This document shows positions 1 through 10,793 of a DNA stretch of 64,000 bases, one piece after another. Each line of letters begins with the position of its first letter. The stretch's first letter is position 1. The translations under genes were made by a program, and so were the position numbers. The notes under the pieces are model-generated. The model had not been told where the DNA came from and searched no databases. It saw only the letters and a program-made list of their open reading frames with translations. Source of the DNA: Cymbomonas tetramitiformis (lineage: Eukaryota; Chlorophyta; Pyramimonadophyceae; Pyramimonadales; Pyramimonadaceae); NCBI GenBank assembly GCA_001247695.2, contig LGRX02033465.1, positions 1 to 64,000 of the forward strand. Direction: 5' to 3'.

Positions 1-270
1 CCAAGTCTTCGAAAACTTAGGCGGTCACGGTCATCGCCCCGCCCAAGTTCTAGAAAACTTGGGCGGTCACTGTCATCGCCCCGCCCAAGTTCTAGAAAAC
101 TTGGGCGGTCACTGTCATCGCCCCGCCCAAGTTCTCGAAAACTTGGGCGGTCACGGTCATCGCCCCGCCCTAGTTCTCGAAAACTTGGGCGGTCACTGTC
201 ATCGCCCCGCCCAAGTTCTAGAAAACTTGGGCGGTCAAGGTCATAACCCCGCCCAAGTTCTAGGAAACAA
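1..270. repeat. 42-bp tandem repeat array with hairpin units
   Basis: Six 42-bp units run from 19 to 270, after a partial unit at 1-18. Each unit contains an inverted pair (GCCCAAGTT / AACTTGGGC) around a short CTAGAA-like loop, so the array is a row of hairpins. The unit length is a multiple of three, so the array reads as a repeated 14-residue peptide (GGHCHRPAQVLENL), but nothing supports translation. It ends 65 bp before the start codon of the next gene and begins at the window edge, so its full length is unknown. Confidence 0.9.
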
Positions 271-334
271 GGACCCTCATATCAGGTAAGCGTTCAAATA
301 TGAAACAGCATAACAACGGTACGCGTCTCGCAAG

Positions 335-2799
335 ATGAGCAGCAATAGCAGCAACTCCAGCGGCAGGAGATTGTCAAAGCAGAAGACTCTTCAAATTGCA
401 CAGTCCAATATTCCCGGACTATGCGAGGGCGGTTTCAGCTGTGGGTGCGATCGGAACTGCAGTTTCTTGTTCAGCACATTCAAGGGCAATATGGACCATA
501 AGGAGCGCATGGGCCAAACTGAGTTCAAGTCTTACATTATGGCAACTATGCGCAAAGCGATCGTGAAGCGCGAGTCTGGAGAGCGTGTTATTGGCACCCT
601 GAAGCTTTTCGAAAAGGAGATCTGCGAGGAGGCGGTCAGAACAGTGTGGGCGCTCCCCAGGAGCTCGTACCAGCGATATAAGGCACTTATCCTTGAAGAG
701 AAGGGGGAACTACCGGCAACAACTGCATTCCCTGTGGCGAAGGCGGTGGTGACGACGATTTCCTACCACGAGGAGGTGTTCCGCGAGTGGGCGGATTCGA
801 ATATGTTGAAAGGAGCACCACAGAGGATGCCGGTAAGTGGTGCGCGCCAAATTCCACCCATCGATTATGGTGTGCAGTACGACTTGTATAAGTTCGACAC
901 AGAGGACCAGTGGGCAGTATGTGCTGAAACCTTCAAAATATACGTGAAAAACCTGCTCAAGGCTCGAGACATAACGGTAAGGGCGAAGGTGGAGGTGTCC
1001 GGAATCTGCACGACATGTGACGATCTGGGTGCAGAGAGGGCTCAGCTTCTTGGACAACAGGGTCGCGATCCTGCACGCTGGGACGCCTATTCTGCTCGTT
1101 TCGCGCGACACGACTACATTCACAGGTTGCAACGCACGTGTTATGACCTCAGGCGGAAGGAGGGTTCTGACCCTGACGGTCGGATCGACTCCATAGCGGC
1201 GGACGGCGCGGCAAATCAGAACACGGTTGTTCCGCATGCCCCGCATCAAGTTAAGGGCATCGGCGAGAAGAAACAGCATTTCTTTAACCTACACCTGCAG
1301 CTCACGATACTTCATGGCTCGTTGCTTCTATTTTCCGTTGGGCTCCCTTGGAGCGGGGCTAAGGGTGCAAACATGCTGCTCACGACACTGTGGAACTTGT
1401 TGCACTACACCGCACAAGGTCGCGCGGGCAAGCGCTACTTCCGGAAGGAGCTTCATTTGCAGCTGGATGGTGGCTCAGAAAACTGGAACAAGAACACGTT
1501 CGCGTTTTGTGCGGTGTTGGTGCACTACAATATTTACAACGTGGTTGTCTTCCACCGTCTGATGGTCGCGCACACCCATAACGACTGCGACGGTTGGTTT
1601 GGACTCATCAAGATGTTCATATTTGGGAAAGACGCGCGCAAATCTGGAGTGTGGCTGTTGACGCTGGAATCGTGGATTGCCTGGTTACGAAGCTGGCCAG
1701 TGAAGAAGTTCACCAAAATCACGGACGTACAAGGCCAACAGTTGGACTTCAAGGCTTGGCTGGAGCCGCACATAAACCCAAAGTTTGAAGGCTATTCTGG
1801 GAAAGTCAGGCGTACACACGTGATGCACTTCGAGAAGGACGTGGATGGTGTTACACGGCTGAAGTACAAGTTTGGAGAACAATACGCAAACCACATGCCT
1901 GACGGAGTGGATGAGGATCTCCGTAAGGGCCTGGAGGTAATGAAAACTTACCCAGCTTTCGACAGCAGCCCCACGTTAGAAGGGGTGAAGCCGCTAGACC
2001 CGAAGGAAGAGAGGGAAACTCGCACTGCTTTCAGTCGCATGTGCGACTACATCCACTACCGTATTCCAAGTGACACGCTGGACACGTTGCTCGGGTACTT
2101 TCCCTTGCCCAAGACCGCCGAGGACTACGATGTCTGGGCTGGACCGACGCCGACCCCACAGGCTCCTGTGGATTTGAAGGAGCTTTACGAGAACGCCTGG
2201 CACAAGAAGCCAGTGCAGGAGGAGGTGCCAGAACGGACGATGCCCGAACAGTTCGAAGTGTTATCCGATGGTCGCAACGTGTTAAGCAAGGACCTTCCGC
2301 GGAAACCTCCACAAGAGATCGTGCGCAAGTGCGTGGAGAAAGCGAGGGACGTCGAGTCCGTCGATTTTTGGTTCGTCCCGTTGGTCGGTTGCGAGCACCT
2401 CGATTTCATTGTTAGGTCTTGCAAGTATTATGCCTACCTGAGTCTTAGCTGTATGTCTTACGCGTCGGCTGCCATTGCAGGTACACGGTGGCCGAGTGTA
2501 AAGCAGCGCTGCACCACCTGGGAGTTGAACTTCCTGAACGCCCACTCAAGGAGCCGTTGGCGAAGGCCTTATTTGAAGCGACGGATGTCGCCCGAAAGGC
2601 CCACCACGAACAACTCAGAGTCCTTCGAAAAAAAAGCCGAGCGACGACAGGTGAGGAAACCGGGGAGGATGCGTCGCCGGGTACGGAGCAGGCCTTGCCT
2701 GCAAGAACTTCCGAAGCCGGCGGAGCTGCGCGGGCGGCGCCATCACTCGAGGCTGTAACAGCCACTACACAGGCAAGACGAGAAGGAGCTGCTGCGTGA
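335..2799 (+). CDS. DUF7869-like (transposase-related) protein, at least two exons
   Basis: The first exon runs from 335 to 2424 and starts MSSNSSNSSGRRLSKQK. Around residues 375-425 it has the pattern LDGGSENWNKN, then AHTHNDCDGWF, which matches the NKN / GHTHxDxD layout of DUF7869. That family is found in transposon-derived genes of plants and protists. A 56-nt GT-AG intron (2425-2480) is inferred. Removing it joins codon AA-G and gives a SAP-like helix motif (YTVAECKAALHHLGVELPERP) in the frame that stays open to 2799. Without the intron the tail becomes an arginine-rich out-of-frame product. A further donor at 2652 (GTGAGG) and acceptor near 2777 would lead into a charged helical stretch (DEKELLREARKPTK). 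The exact 3' structure is therefore unsettled. Enzymatic activity is not shown; the DUF7869 call is a pattern match from memory. Confidence 0.6.
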
Positions 2800-3726
2800 G
2801 GCCCGCAAACCAACGAAGCTATGCCTACTCGACCACAGGCACCGGCAGCACGAGGGCCAGGCGCAGGTGGCCGAGGATGCCCTGCTCCTGCAGCGCCACA
2901 GGGAGATCAAGCACGAGCTCCAAGCGACAAGCGTGCACGCAGTTCGCCATTGGCAAAGGCGTCCCCAGGGAGCAAGTCTCCACCCGGGAAGTCTCGACAA
3001 GCGCGGGGTCGTGAAAAGGGACGAGTGCTATTCCGAGCGGCCTCTGTGATCGGTCCGACAGGCGCCCTTATAACGGACAGCTTCGCTCCTGACGACGATT
3101 GCTTTTTCGAGGATGCAAATCAGATTGCGGAGCAGGTGGAGAACGCGCATCGCCCGGAGGCGGCCACTGGACAGTTCGCAGGCGTCTCGATGGACGAGGA
3201 CGACGAGGACGACGAGGACGACTCGGACGACCCGGACGACGACATACCGTTGGCCTACCGTAACCTTCCTACGGACTACACCATCGACATGCTGGCGAAG
3301 AGTGCGGGCAAAAGTTTCGCAGTTACGGTGGCCGCGGGCAACGACGGCTGCAGCTTTACTATCCGCATGCCTGGGAACAACGCCGTGTCCATGCCCATGC
3401 ATTTCGTGGAGGTCTTGGAGGTGGATCTGAACACGAACAGAGTGAAGTGGGGGTTTTGGCTTCCATGTGCGCCTCTGCTTATGCCGAGAACGAGGAGAAC
3501 AAGCAAAACCTTCTCTGACTTGAACAGCTTGTTCGCGGAGAACGCCTTCCGGAGAGCCGCTCCGAAAGTGACAGGTTGGTACGACTTCGATGCGAGCGAG
3601 ATCCTGACGTGCTGGGACGAACCTCCTGGCAAACCTGCTGTCGGCGGAGTTCCAGGAGGACCTGAAAAGGCAGAACTTCTGAAGGTGGCCAGGGAAAACT
3701 TGGCCTCCGAGGCGTTGGACAGGTGA
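2778..3726 (+). CDS. Acidic hypothetical protein, probable 3' exons of the preceding gene
   Basis: Two reading frames look protein-like here. One (about 2778-2935) is a charged helix-rich segment. The other, open from 2821 to the TGA at 3724-3726, has an SP/K-rich nuclear-signal-like stretch (DKRARSSPLAKASPGSK), a run of aspartate and glutamate from about 3190 to 3245, and a folded-looking C-terminus ending NLASEALDR. The second frame is the same as the post-intron frame of the upstream gene, so both probably belong to one multi-exon transcript with an unresolved intron between 2652 and about 3000. I recognise no family in this part. Confidence 0.4.
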
Positions 3727-3862
3727 AGGTAAGCAACACAGCCTCATTCATTCCTCGTGGCACGCACACTAGATTACAATGGCAACACGGCGTGAAACTT
3801 ATTGTTTTCATACATGTAAATATACGGTTTATTTGTGTACAGTCACGTGACATAAGTGTTAG

Positions 3863-4363
3863 CTACCAAGCATACGTCTCCTCATTGCACGCGCTAGCAT
3901 CAAATATGCGCGCCAGGGTGCAGGTTCTTAACATACGCCCGCAAACTGCGCATCTCCTATCATCTTCTTGCAGCAGATCGCTTTCCAGCTCTGTCAGGGC
4001 ACCGTGCGTTGTTTCGCTGTAGCGGTTTCTATTTCGCCAGGCCCGCCACTCCAAATCTGAGTATCGGTGGTAGATCCACCCGCCCTCATACCAGTACACG
4101 AGATGCCTCACACCGAACCTTTCGCTGGATCTACGGCCGTGGACGTACATCGGCCAAAAACTCCACCAGTGATAGGTCCTGAGATTAACTGCATGTTGCC
4201 CGAAGTCCTCCCAGTCTTCTTCTGCTTGTTCCCGCGCTTGCAGCCACAAGCGGAGAATTAAAGGGTCTTCAGGAACCCATTGGGCTTGTTGTAACTGGCA
4301 GTCGCGAAACGTAAAAGTATCGAAAGGCCATATCCAATACTGCAATATTCCAATATTGGCCAT
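3863..4363 (-). CDS. Hypothetical Trp/Tyr-rich protein
   Basis: This is a 166-codon frame on the minus strand, convergent with the gene to its left. The product is unusually rich in tryptophan and tyrosine (WWSFWPMYV, VYWYEGGWIYHRY, LEWRAWRNRN) and ends with CAVCGRMLRTC, which could be a small metal-binding turn. No signal peptide or known domain is recognised. The amino-acid mix looks like a real soluble protein rather than a random frame, but there is no homolog evidence and introns may be missed. Confidence 0.4.
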   Translation of the reverse strand: MANIGILQYWIWPFDTFTFRDCQLQQAQWVPEDPLILRLWLQAREQAEEDWEDFGQHAVNLRTYHWWSFWPMYVHGRRSSERFGVRHLVYWYEGGWIYHRYSDLEWRAWRNRNRYSETTHGALTELESDLLQEDDRRCAVCGRMLRTCTLARIFDASACNEETYAW

Positions 4364-5358
4364 ACTGGTGTAGGTAGTCTAAGGTGCGGGTTGTGGTTCT
4401 ATGTCACGAACGCAGGTGTGTGCAAACGACCTCCGGTTACGACTCCTCCAACATATACCCTAAAACCCTGAACCTTGGACGCCCCGATATATCCATGTGC
4501 AGCACACCTGTAGGAACACCTGCCGCGGGATATTTTGCCTCTGACGTATTTTAATGTTTCCCGCGAAATAATACAGTTAACCGGTCTTCTTAGCTGCCGA
4601 GAATCGTGCTGGAATAGCCTGTTCAGGGCAAATTTACCCGCTTAATGCCCATGTTGGGTCACATGAAGCCTGAGGGAGCATCACCCCTGGTTGGTTTCAC
4701 TCCCGAACAACTTTTCCAGCACAATAGCTTTTGAAAATATCTCCTTTGCTGCTCACTTTCGCCCGATGAGAAGAATTTTAGTACGTGACCCTCCAAACAC
4801 CCTAAAATGGGCCATAAATCTGCTGGATCTCTCCCATGTAAGCAAATAGTTGCATTTTTGGAAATGTCAAAATATTACATATTCTAATAGTGCAAAAATC
4901 TAACATTTCGTTCACAAACATAAGGCAAAATCATAACTTTCCACACCTAACACGATACTTCCACCTTTCCCGTTTTCTTGCCGCCCGCGTGACTCGCGTG
5001 GCTACTTTGAAGAGTCAAAAACCAGATTTTTCGAAATTCCTTCAAGGACTATTCAAATTAACCCTAATATTTGTCATTCAGAACCCCAAAAACCAATTTG
5101 GCAGACAATTTAATGCTTTCTCATTTTTTTCTCATTTACGCCCGCGTGTCTCATTTTTGCGATATGATCGTTCCATGTCGTCCATGCGTCGAGGGCGTCC
5201 AGGATGCCGGCCAATCATGACTCACGACGTCCTCCTTCTCCGACTGTTTCAATATGCAGCGAGGTGACGGAGGCGTTCGAGCGCCATACAGACGAACAAC
5301 GTGAGGCGCAGAGACAGCACGCGCATTTTCATCAGGGCTCCCCGGGCACAGCGGGCGG
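4364..5358. other. Intergenic, no gene recognised
   Basis: This AT-rich stretch carries only short frames and no protein motif that I can recognise. It separates the hypothetical genes from the Ty3-type element. No match to the element's 3' LTR (13202-13946) is visible, so no 5' LTR was found here. Confidence 0.5.
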
Positions 5359-6291
5359 GTGGCCCTGATGCACAACCAACGCTGTGGCCGTGGGCTGCCT
5401 GCACAGGCAGTCCACTTGAGGCCAGGTGTCCTGCGGGCGTGTATCTCGTTTGCGGGCAGTGCAGTGGTTTGGTGGTGGCTGGGACGCGGTCCCGTTCCCA
5501 TGGCCGCCGTGTGGGCGATGTGGGAGGCAATGGCATGGCACTTGTCGTGGTGCCCTTTTCAAGTTTGGTGGGGGCGCTGCGTGGCCTCGTTTTTGAGCCA
5601 GCTGCCAGTATGGTGGTCGTCTGCTCGACGTTATCCCCGTCGTGCATCTTACGACATTTGGGTCTTATGGGCTCTCGCCTGCGTTTGGTACGTTGGGTTG
5701 CTTATCGTGCGCGCCACGGGCATCTATGCTGGCGTGCACCGTGTTCATGCAGAAGGTTGGATGGTGGTGCCCCTTCGGGGGGTGGTCGTTTCCTTGGCAT
5801 GCTGGTCACAGTGTGCGGCCGCCCTCCTCCTCGTGGTCCTCGCCTGGCTCTGGGTTTGTACCAGCATTTACGCTGAGGACGTGGCGTCCCACGCCTCCTG
5901 TATCGTGCACGACCCGCTGGACGCAGGTCACATTCGACGTGACCGTGGATGGACTATTCCGTCCCTGCGTTGGTCCCAAGTCTTCTTGTTGGGCCGCGTG
6001 TGCCTGCCCGCTTTGCCGGCCAGGTTGGACAAGCCTCGCTTCGCGGCGCGCTGGACGCAGCTTCGGCGCAATCTCCGACTTCATCGCATCGCGCAAGCCG
6101 CCTACGTGGCGCTTGTCCTCGCAGTCGTGGTCTCCACCGCCGCTGGTGGGAGTACTCGCTTGGCGCACGGGGGGTGGAGAGTAATGGCGTGCTTCTTCGC
6201 TTCGAACTCGCCGGCAGCCGCAGTGCATTTCAACCGAATTTTGCGATTTTTCTGCTTTTGTGCGGAATCTTGTGGGTCGCTGGCAAGCTGA
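5359..6291 (+). CDS. Possible polytopic membrane protein, overlapping the pol frame
   Basis: A 310-codon frame encodes four to five hydrophobic stretches, for example YDIWVLWALACVWYVGLLIV, a segment around AAALLLVVLAWLWVC, and AAYVALVLAVVVSTAAGG. Basic residues sit between them (RPRFAARWTQLRRNLR-like). It overlaps the first 340 bp of the pol frame and ends TGA at 6289-6291. Two other forward frames are also open here because the region is GC-rich, so coding is uncertain. If real it would sit where gag (or an envelope-like gene) is expected, upstream of RT. No zinc knuckle or protease motif was found in any frame. Confidence 0.25.
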   Translation: MALMHNQRCGRGLPAQAVHLRPGVLRACISFAGSAVVWWWLGRGPVPMAAVWAMWEAMAWHLSWCPFQVWWGRCVASFLSQLPVWWSSARRYPRRASYDIWVLWALACVWYVGLLIVRATGIYAGVHRVHAEGWMVVPLRGVVVSLACWSQCAAALLLVVLAWLWVCTSIYAEDVASHASCIVHDPLDAGHIRRDRGWTIPSLRWSQVFLLGRVCLPALPARLDKPRFAARWTQLRRNLRLHRIAQAAYVALVLAVVVSTAAGGSTRLAHGGWRVMACFFASNSPAAAVHFNRILRFFCFCAESCGSLAS

Positions 6292-9200
6292 CCGAGAGTG
6301 TGCCTACGTATGATGTCATGTCACCCACGCGCAGTGCCTGGGGTTCGTCCCCCTGCACTTCTTGGGAGGCTCAGCAATCCTCAAGGCAATGGGAGCCGGG
6401 CTGGGAAGCCAACGTCGCGGAGCAGGATGAGGTCTTGCCGTACACCGTGCTGGACGAGCTTCAACCTCTAGGTGACACGACAGTGACCAAGGACGAGGCA
6501 GCGTGGCTCGACACTGAGCTCAATGCCACGTTTGGAGGACATCCTGACTTCAAGGAGGAGCACTGGGAGGAAATGCGGAATGTTCTTCGCAGGTGCAAGA
6601 CCACTTTTGCCAACAGTCCTCACGATCTGACAGGCTACAAGGGCAAAGCGGAGCACAACACGTTCTCCATTCCTTTTGTAGACGAATCCAAGGCCGCCTA
6701 CCAGAGACCCAGGAAGTACAGTCCGGGCGAGCAGGAAATCATCGATATTCATTGCAAGGAACTTTTGGAGTATGGCTTCATAGAGCCTGCAGCCAAGCAT
6801 TGCAGGCATGCGAGTAACGTCGTCGTGGCTGGCAAGAAGGATCATGAGACTGGCCTGTGGACCCAGACGAGATTCTGCGTGGACCTCAGGGGTGTCAACC
6901 GGCACTCCCTCAAAGACAATACGCTGCCACATCGACCAGAGGAGCTCTATCAGAAAGTGGCGAAGGCCAAGTTCAAGACCACGCTGGATGCCACCAAAGC
7001 CTTCCACCAGATTCCCATGGCCACGGAAGAGGACAGGAGCAAGACGGCGTTTTGGTGGAAGAATCAGCTGTACCAGTACACCTCGATGCCTTTTGGTGCA
7101 GCTGGAGCTACTTCTGCGTTCGTGAGAATCATGGACTACGAGTTACGTCACTTGCAGCATTGTACGGTGGCATACGTCGACGACGTAGTGGTCTACACGG
7201 ATTCCACGCCTGAGCAGCATCTGAAGGACGTTGAGGACGTATTGCGCACCTTGGGGGACGCTGGCATCCGTTTGCATGCAGGCAAGAGTACCTTTGGTGC
7301 AGCCACGGTGGACTTTCTGGGCTACCGCATTGGTCACAACTCCATTGGCGCGCAAGAAGCCAAATGTAAGGCCATCCAGGAGCTTCCAAGCCCCCAGGAC
7401 AAGACTGGGCTCCGCTCGATCTTGGGCATGATGAACTACTACAAGGGCCTGGTGGGTGAGCCAGGGGGGCCAAACTACTCTGAGATGGCCCGCCCTCTCA
7501 ATGACCTGCTCAAGAAGGAGGTCACTGACATCAAGGGAGCCTGGGGGAAGGAGCAAGATCAAGCACTTCAAGACCTGAAGGATGCTCTCTGTTCTGGAAG
7601 GTGCCTGAGGCCTATCGATTATGACAGACCCCTTATATTGTACACCGATTGGAGCACCTATGGCATTGGCGCAGTACTGGGCCAGAAGGACGATGATGGG
7701 AAGGAGTACATCTGTATGGCAATCAGCCGATCCCTGAGTAAAACGGAGAGGCAGTACGCCAGCTTCAAGGGGGAGATGCTCGCAGTGGTATGGGCAGTGC
7801 GCACACTGAGGCAGTACTTGCATGGGGTTCACTTCACGTTGGTGACCGACCACTCACCGCTCACCACCCTGATGGAGAAGGCCGATCTCCAAGGGCAACA
7901 CCTACGCTGGGCAATCAGTTTGCAGGAGTTCGACTTCACGGTGCAGTATCGCCCAGGAGCCAAGAACAGCAACGCTGACGTGCCGTCTCGCTACCCACTG
8001 CCGTCCACGACAGATGAGACTGGGGCGAGGCATGAGAGGGAGAAGGTGACTGCGTTTCACGCAGGCGTGGGGGAAGTTCACACGAAGGACTTCTGTGACC
8101 ACTTGTGCTTTATGTTGGCTGGGGATGCTTCCCCAGGGGAAGAGGCCACGCCAGAGGTGCAGGTTGCCAACTACTGCAGGATGGCTGCCATGGAGCAGCT
8201 GGGCACGGGACCAGTGCATCGTTTATTCGACTTGCACTACCGCGAGGAATTGGAGTGCAATCATGGGGACATGTTTGACACTGACTTACCCAAGCTGGTG
8301 ACCGACTCTGGAAGGCTAGCCAGAGCAGCTTGGAAGGCGCTGAGCCTGGTGAGGCCTACGCGAGGCACGCACGGCGAGGGAAGCCCCGCTGTGTACAGCA
8401 ATGAGTACTTTGAAGGCGAGCGCATCTTAAAGCCTGAGAAGGTGGACACCAGGGTGCTGGGCAGGCAGTTCTTCTCGCAAGCTCGGGAGGAAGGTGTGGT
8501 GTGCTATGAGCCATGTGGAGGTCTCTGTGCTGGCCTGGAGATGTTGCTCCGCAGTCGGATGAAGGTGGATCGCTACCTGTATCAGGACATATCCCCGAGC
8601 AGTCGAACAGTTGCCAGGGCCAGGTGCACGGCGTTGCTAAGACGATATCCTGACCTCATTTCGCCCCGTGCAATAGAGTTTGGGGCTCTACCCCAAGATC
8701 TGCACGACACCACCAGTGCCGACTTCATACGAGCAGGAGCTCTTCAAGGACGCCAGTGGGTCATGGTATGTGGGTTCCCATGCCAGGATCTCTCTCCTGC
8801 TGGAACACTCACAGGCCTGGATGGCAGGCACAGCAAATTATTTTATGAAGTGGTTAGGCTTCTGTCCACACTCCAGCAGCTGCAGCAGCAGAGGCCTCCA
8901 GGCTATATCCTGGAGAACGTTTCCCCGTTGTCACACAGACCCGGAACCAAGATCAGGGACGAGGTGTTCCCGTACATTGCCAGCGTCATTGGCCGACCAG
9001 TGTCCTTTGATGCAGCACAAGCAGGCGCTTACGCACACCGATTGCGAGCGTATTGGAGCAACTTGTTCCAGAGCCACCAGTTTCGCTCCGTTATGAGCAA
9101 GGTGGTGAGACCAGAAGGACGAATCGTATCGTCAATCCTATGCAAGGGCTGGCATCCCAGGCCAGTGATAAGGACAGACCGCTCGCCTCACTACGTGGTG

Positions 9201-10793
9201 AACGTGGTGGGAGAACCATTGAGGGCACTTCCCACCATCATGGCGACGCAAGGGTCAAGAGCGTTCAGAAGAGCGAGGATGGGCACCGTGGTGCGCAACC
9301 AGGACGATGAAGACGCCGAGGAAGAATCTCGAGAAGTGAACCTCGACGAGAAGGCGCGAGCCATGGGCTACAGCGCAAGTGAGCTACGCATGGCCGATGG
9401 CCTGAACGACGTAGAATTGGCAAGCATTCTGGGCCTGGCCATGGATCGCAGGGCAATGGAACTGCTGATGGCGGTCGCAGAAGCGAGCAGGAAGGGGCTC
9501 CCTCATAGCGAGGAGTCCCCAGAGGCAGAGAATTCCCCAGGACAGCCCATCGCTGTAGACAACAACTGGGCAGACCACGCGAGGTCGGACCTTCAGCAGA
9601 GGCAAGCTTTGCTGGCGGAATGGGTTGAGAATTCGAATGCATATACTCAGCAGGTGGCGAAGACTATGACTCACCGTGACTGGGAGGAGAAGCTGCAGGT
9701 AATGTGCTCGCAAGGGCAGAAAGGTGCAGAAGGAATTGGGGCTCAGCGACAGAAGGCTGGAACCAAGAAGAAGAAGAAGAAGGAGTGGCAGCTCTACACT
9801 ATGGCGCAGTATCGTCAGAGGCATGAGAACCACTTCGTGAAGGAGGGCGCAACCCCAGCAGCGCGCGTGGATGTGCCTGCTTGGAGTCCGCCTGCCAAAG
9901 ATTCAGAGATGAGACTCCCCAGGTTGGCGTGCACCACCAGATTCGAGGACTTGATGGCCAGCGTGGCCGAGCAGCAGGTAGACCGTGACAAGCATCGAGA
10001 TGTACACGATGATGCATGGTGCCTCAGATGGTTGAAGTCCAATGGCAGCGTGAGGTTGCCAGAAGAGGAAGTTCGTCGTGTGAGGAGACGAGCAGCACGA
10101 CATCGATGGGATGAGGCTACGGACGAGATCTACATGGTCACGCTGTCGGGCAAGGAGGTGAGAATACCTAAGCCTGCTGACCGTCTCGCGTTGGTTAAGG
10201 AATACCACTCCAGAACTGGACATTGGGGCATAAGGCGTACGCAGCATCTTTTGTGGCAGCGCCATTGGTGGGCCGATTTGAAGAAGGACGTGGAGGCTGT
10301 GGTCACTCAGTGTGAGACCTGTCAGCGTGTGAAAACTCATTATGCGAGAGAGGAGGCATGTTTATCCCCCCTCGAGATCGTGTCGTTCATGTATCGCTGG
10401 TCGCTGGATTTGGCATGGCCTTCGAGGAGGCAGACCAAGACTGGCAACAACCGAGTGCTCATCATGACCGAGCACTACACCAGGTTCATAGTCTGTGTAC
10501 CCATTCCCGACAAGGAGGCAAGGACTATCGCAGCGGCATTTCGCAGTCATGTCCTGGCTGTGTTTGGTGCGCCAGCAGAGTGCTTGGTGGATGGAGGTAA
10601 GGAGTTCGAGGGCGAGTTCAAGCAGCTGTGCAGAGACTGCCTGATCGACCGACGAGTCACCTCGCCAGACTCACCAGAAGGCAATGGGCTGACCGAGCGA
10701 GTGGTGTGCACTATGAAGTTTTGCTTCAAGAAGCTTGCCTTGGAGAAGGGTCTCGATTATGAGTGGGATGAGCAGCTCTGGCCACTAGTATAA
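5949..10793 (+). CDS. Pol polyprotein part 1: RT, RNase H, C5-cytosine DNA methyltransferase, integrase (cut by frameshift)
   Basis: RT lies at about residues 200-500, with TLDATKAFHQIPM (6987) and the catalytic AYVDD (7170-7184). RNase H follows (LILYTDWSTYGIGAVLG near 7633, TDHSPL near 7846). Next is a C5-cytosine methyltransferase at about residues 845-1180: motif I EPCGGLCAGLE (about 8508), motif IV GFPCQDLSP with the catalytic Cys at 8781-8783, motif VI LENVSP (8909-8926), a TRD-like stretch RALPTIMATQ and a motif IX/X-like KARAMGYS ending GLAMDRRAMELL. Integrase comes last: the HHCC zinc site (HSRTGHWG then CETC, 10205-10325) and DDE residues in SLDLAWP (10406), LVDGGKEF (10590) and LTERVV (10694). 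The frame stops at 10791-10793. Dropping one base at about 10788 would carry it on as YNAARQESTGVAPF, the usual integrase continuation. The true start is unknown; 5949 is only the first in-frame ATG. Known family facts predict DNA-copy synthesis, integration and methylation of CpG or other cytosines; activity of this copy is not implied. Confidence 0.88.
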   Translation: MDYSVPALVPSLLVGPRVPARFAGQVGQASLRGALDAASAQSPTSSHRASRLRGACPRSRGLHRRWWEYSLGARGVESNGVLLRFELAGSRSAFQPNFAIFLLLCGILWVAGKLTESVPTYDVMSPTRSAWGSSPCTSWEAQQSSRQWEPGWEANVAEQDEVLPYTVLDELQPLGDTTVTKDEAAWLDTELNATFGGHPDFKEEHWEEMRNVLRRCKTTFANSPHDLTGYKGKAEHNTFSIPFVDESKAAYQRPRKYSPGEQEIIDIHCKELLEYGFIEPAAKHCRHASNVVVAGKKDHETGLWTQTRFCVDLRGVNRHSLKDNTLPHRPEELYQKVAKAKFKTTLDATKAFHQIPMATEEDRSKTAFWWKNQLYQYTSMPFGAAGATSAFVRIMDYELRHLQHCTVAYVDDVVVYTDSTPEQHLKDVEDVLRTLGDAGIRLHAGKSTFGAATVDFLGYRIGHNSIGAQEAKCKAIQELPSPQDKTGLRSILGMMNYYKGLVGEPGGPNYSEMARPLNDLLKKEVTDIKGAWGKEQDQALQDLKDALCSGRCLRPIDYDRPLILYTDWSTYGIGAVLGQKDDDGKEYICMAISRSLSKTERQYASFKGEMLAVVWAVRTLRQYLHGVHFTLVTDHSPLTTLMEKADLQGQHLRWAISLQEFDFTVQYRPGAKNSNADVPSRYPLPSTTDETGARHEREKVTAFHAGVGEVHTKDFCDHLCFMLAGDASPGEEATPEVQVANYCRMAAMEQLGTGPVHRLFDLHYREELECNHGDMFDTDLPKLVTDSGRLARAAWKALSLVRPTRGTHGEGSPAVYSNEYFEGERILKPEKVDTRVLGRQFFSQAREEGVVCYEPCGGLCAGLEMLLRSRMKVDRYLYQDISPSSRTVARARCTALLRRYPDLISPRAIEFGALPQDLHDTTSADFIRAGALQGRQWVMVCGFPCQDLSPAGTLTGLDGRHSKLFYEVVRLLSTLQQLQQQRPPGYILENVSPLSHRPGTKIRDEVFPYIASVIGRPVSFDAAQAGAYAHRLRAYWSNLFQSHQFRSVMSKVVRPEGRIVSSILCKGWHPRPVIRTDRSPHYVVNVVGEPLRALPTIMATQGSRAFRRARMGTVVRNQDDEDAEEESREVNLDEKARAMGYSASELRMADGLNDVELASILGLAMDRRAMELLMAVAEASRKGLPHSEESPEAENSPGQPIAVDNNWADHARSDLQQRQALLAEWVENSNAYTQQVAKTMTHRDWEEKLQVMCSQGQKGAEGIGAQRQKAGTKKKKKKEWQLYTMAQYRQRHENHFVKEGATPAARVDVPAWSPPAKDSEMRLPRLACTTRFEDLMASVAEQQVDRDKHRDVHDDAWCLRWLKSNGSVRLPEEEVRRVRRRAARHRWDEATDEIYMVTLSGKEVRIPKPADRLALVKEYHSRTGHWGIRRTQHLLWQRHWWADLKKDVEAVVTQCETCQRVKTHYAREEACLSPLEIVSFMYRWSLDLAWPSRRQTKTGNNRVLIMTEHYTRFIVCVPIPDKEARTIAAAFRSHVLAVFGAPAECLVDGGKEFEGEFKQLCRDCLIDRRVTSPDSPEGNGLTERVVCTMKFCFKKLALEKGLDYEWDEQLWPLV

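Noticed and set aside
59..289. Open frame across the 42-bp array
   Set aside because: The repeat length is a multiple of three, so an open frame is automatic; there is no unique coding sequence.
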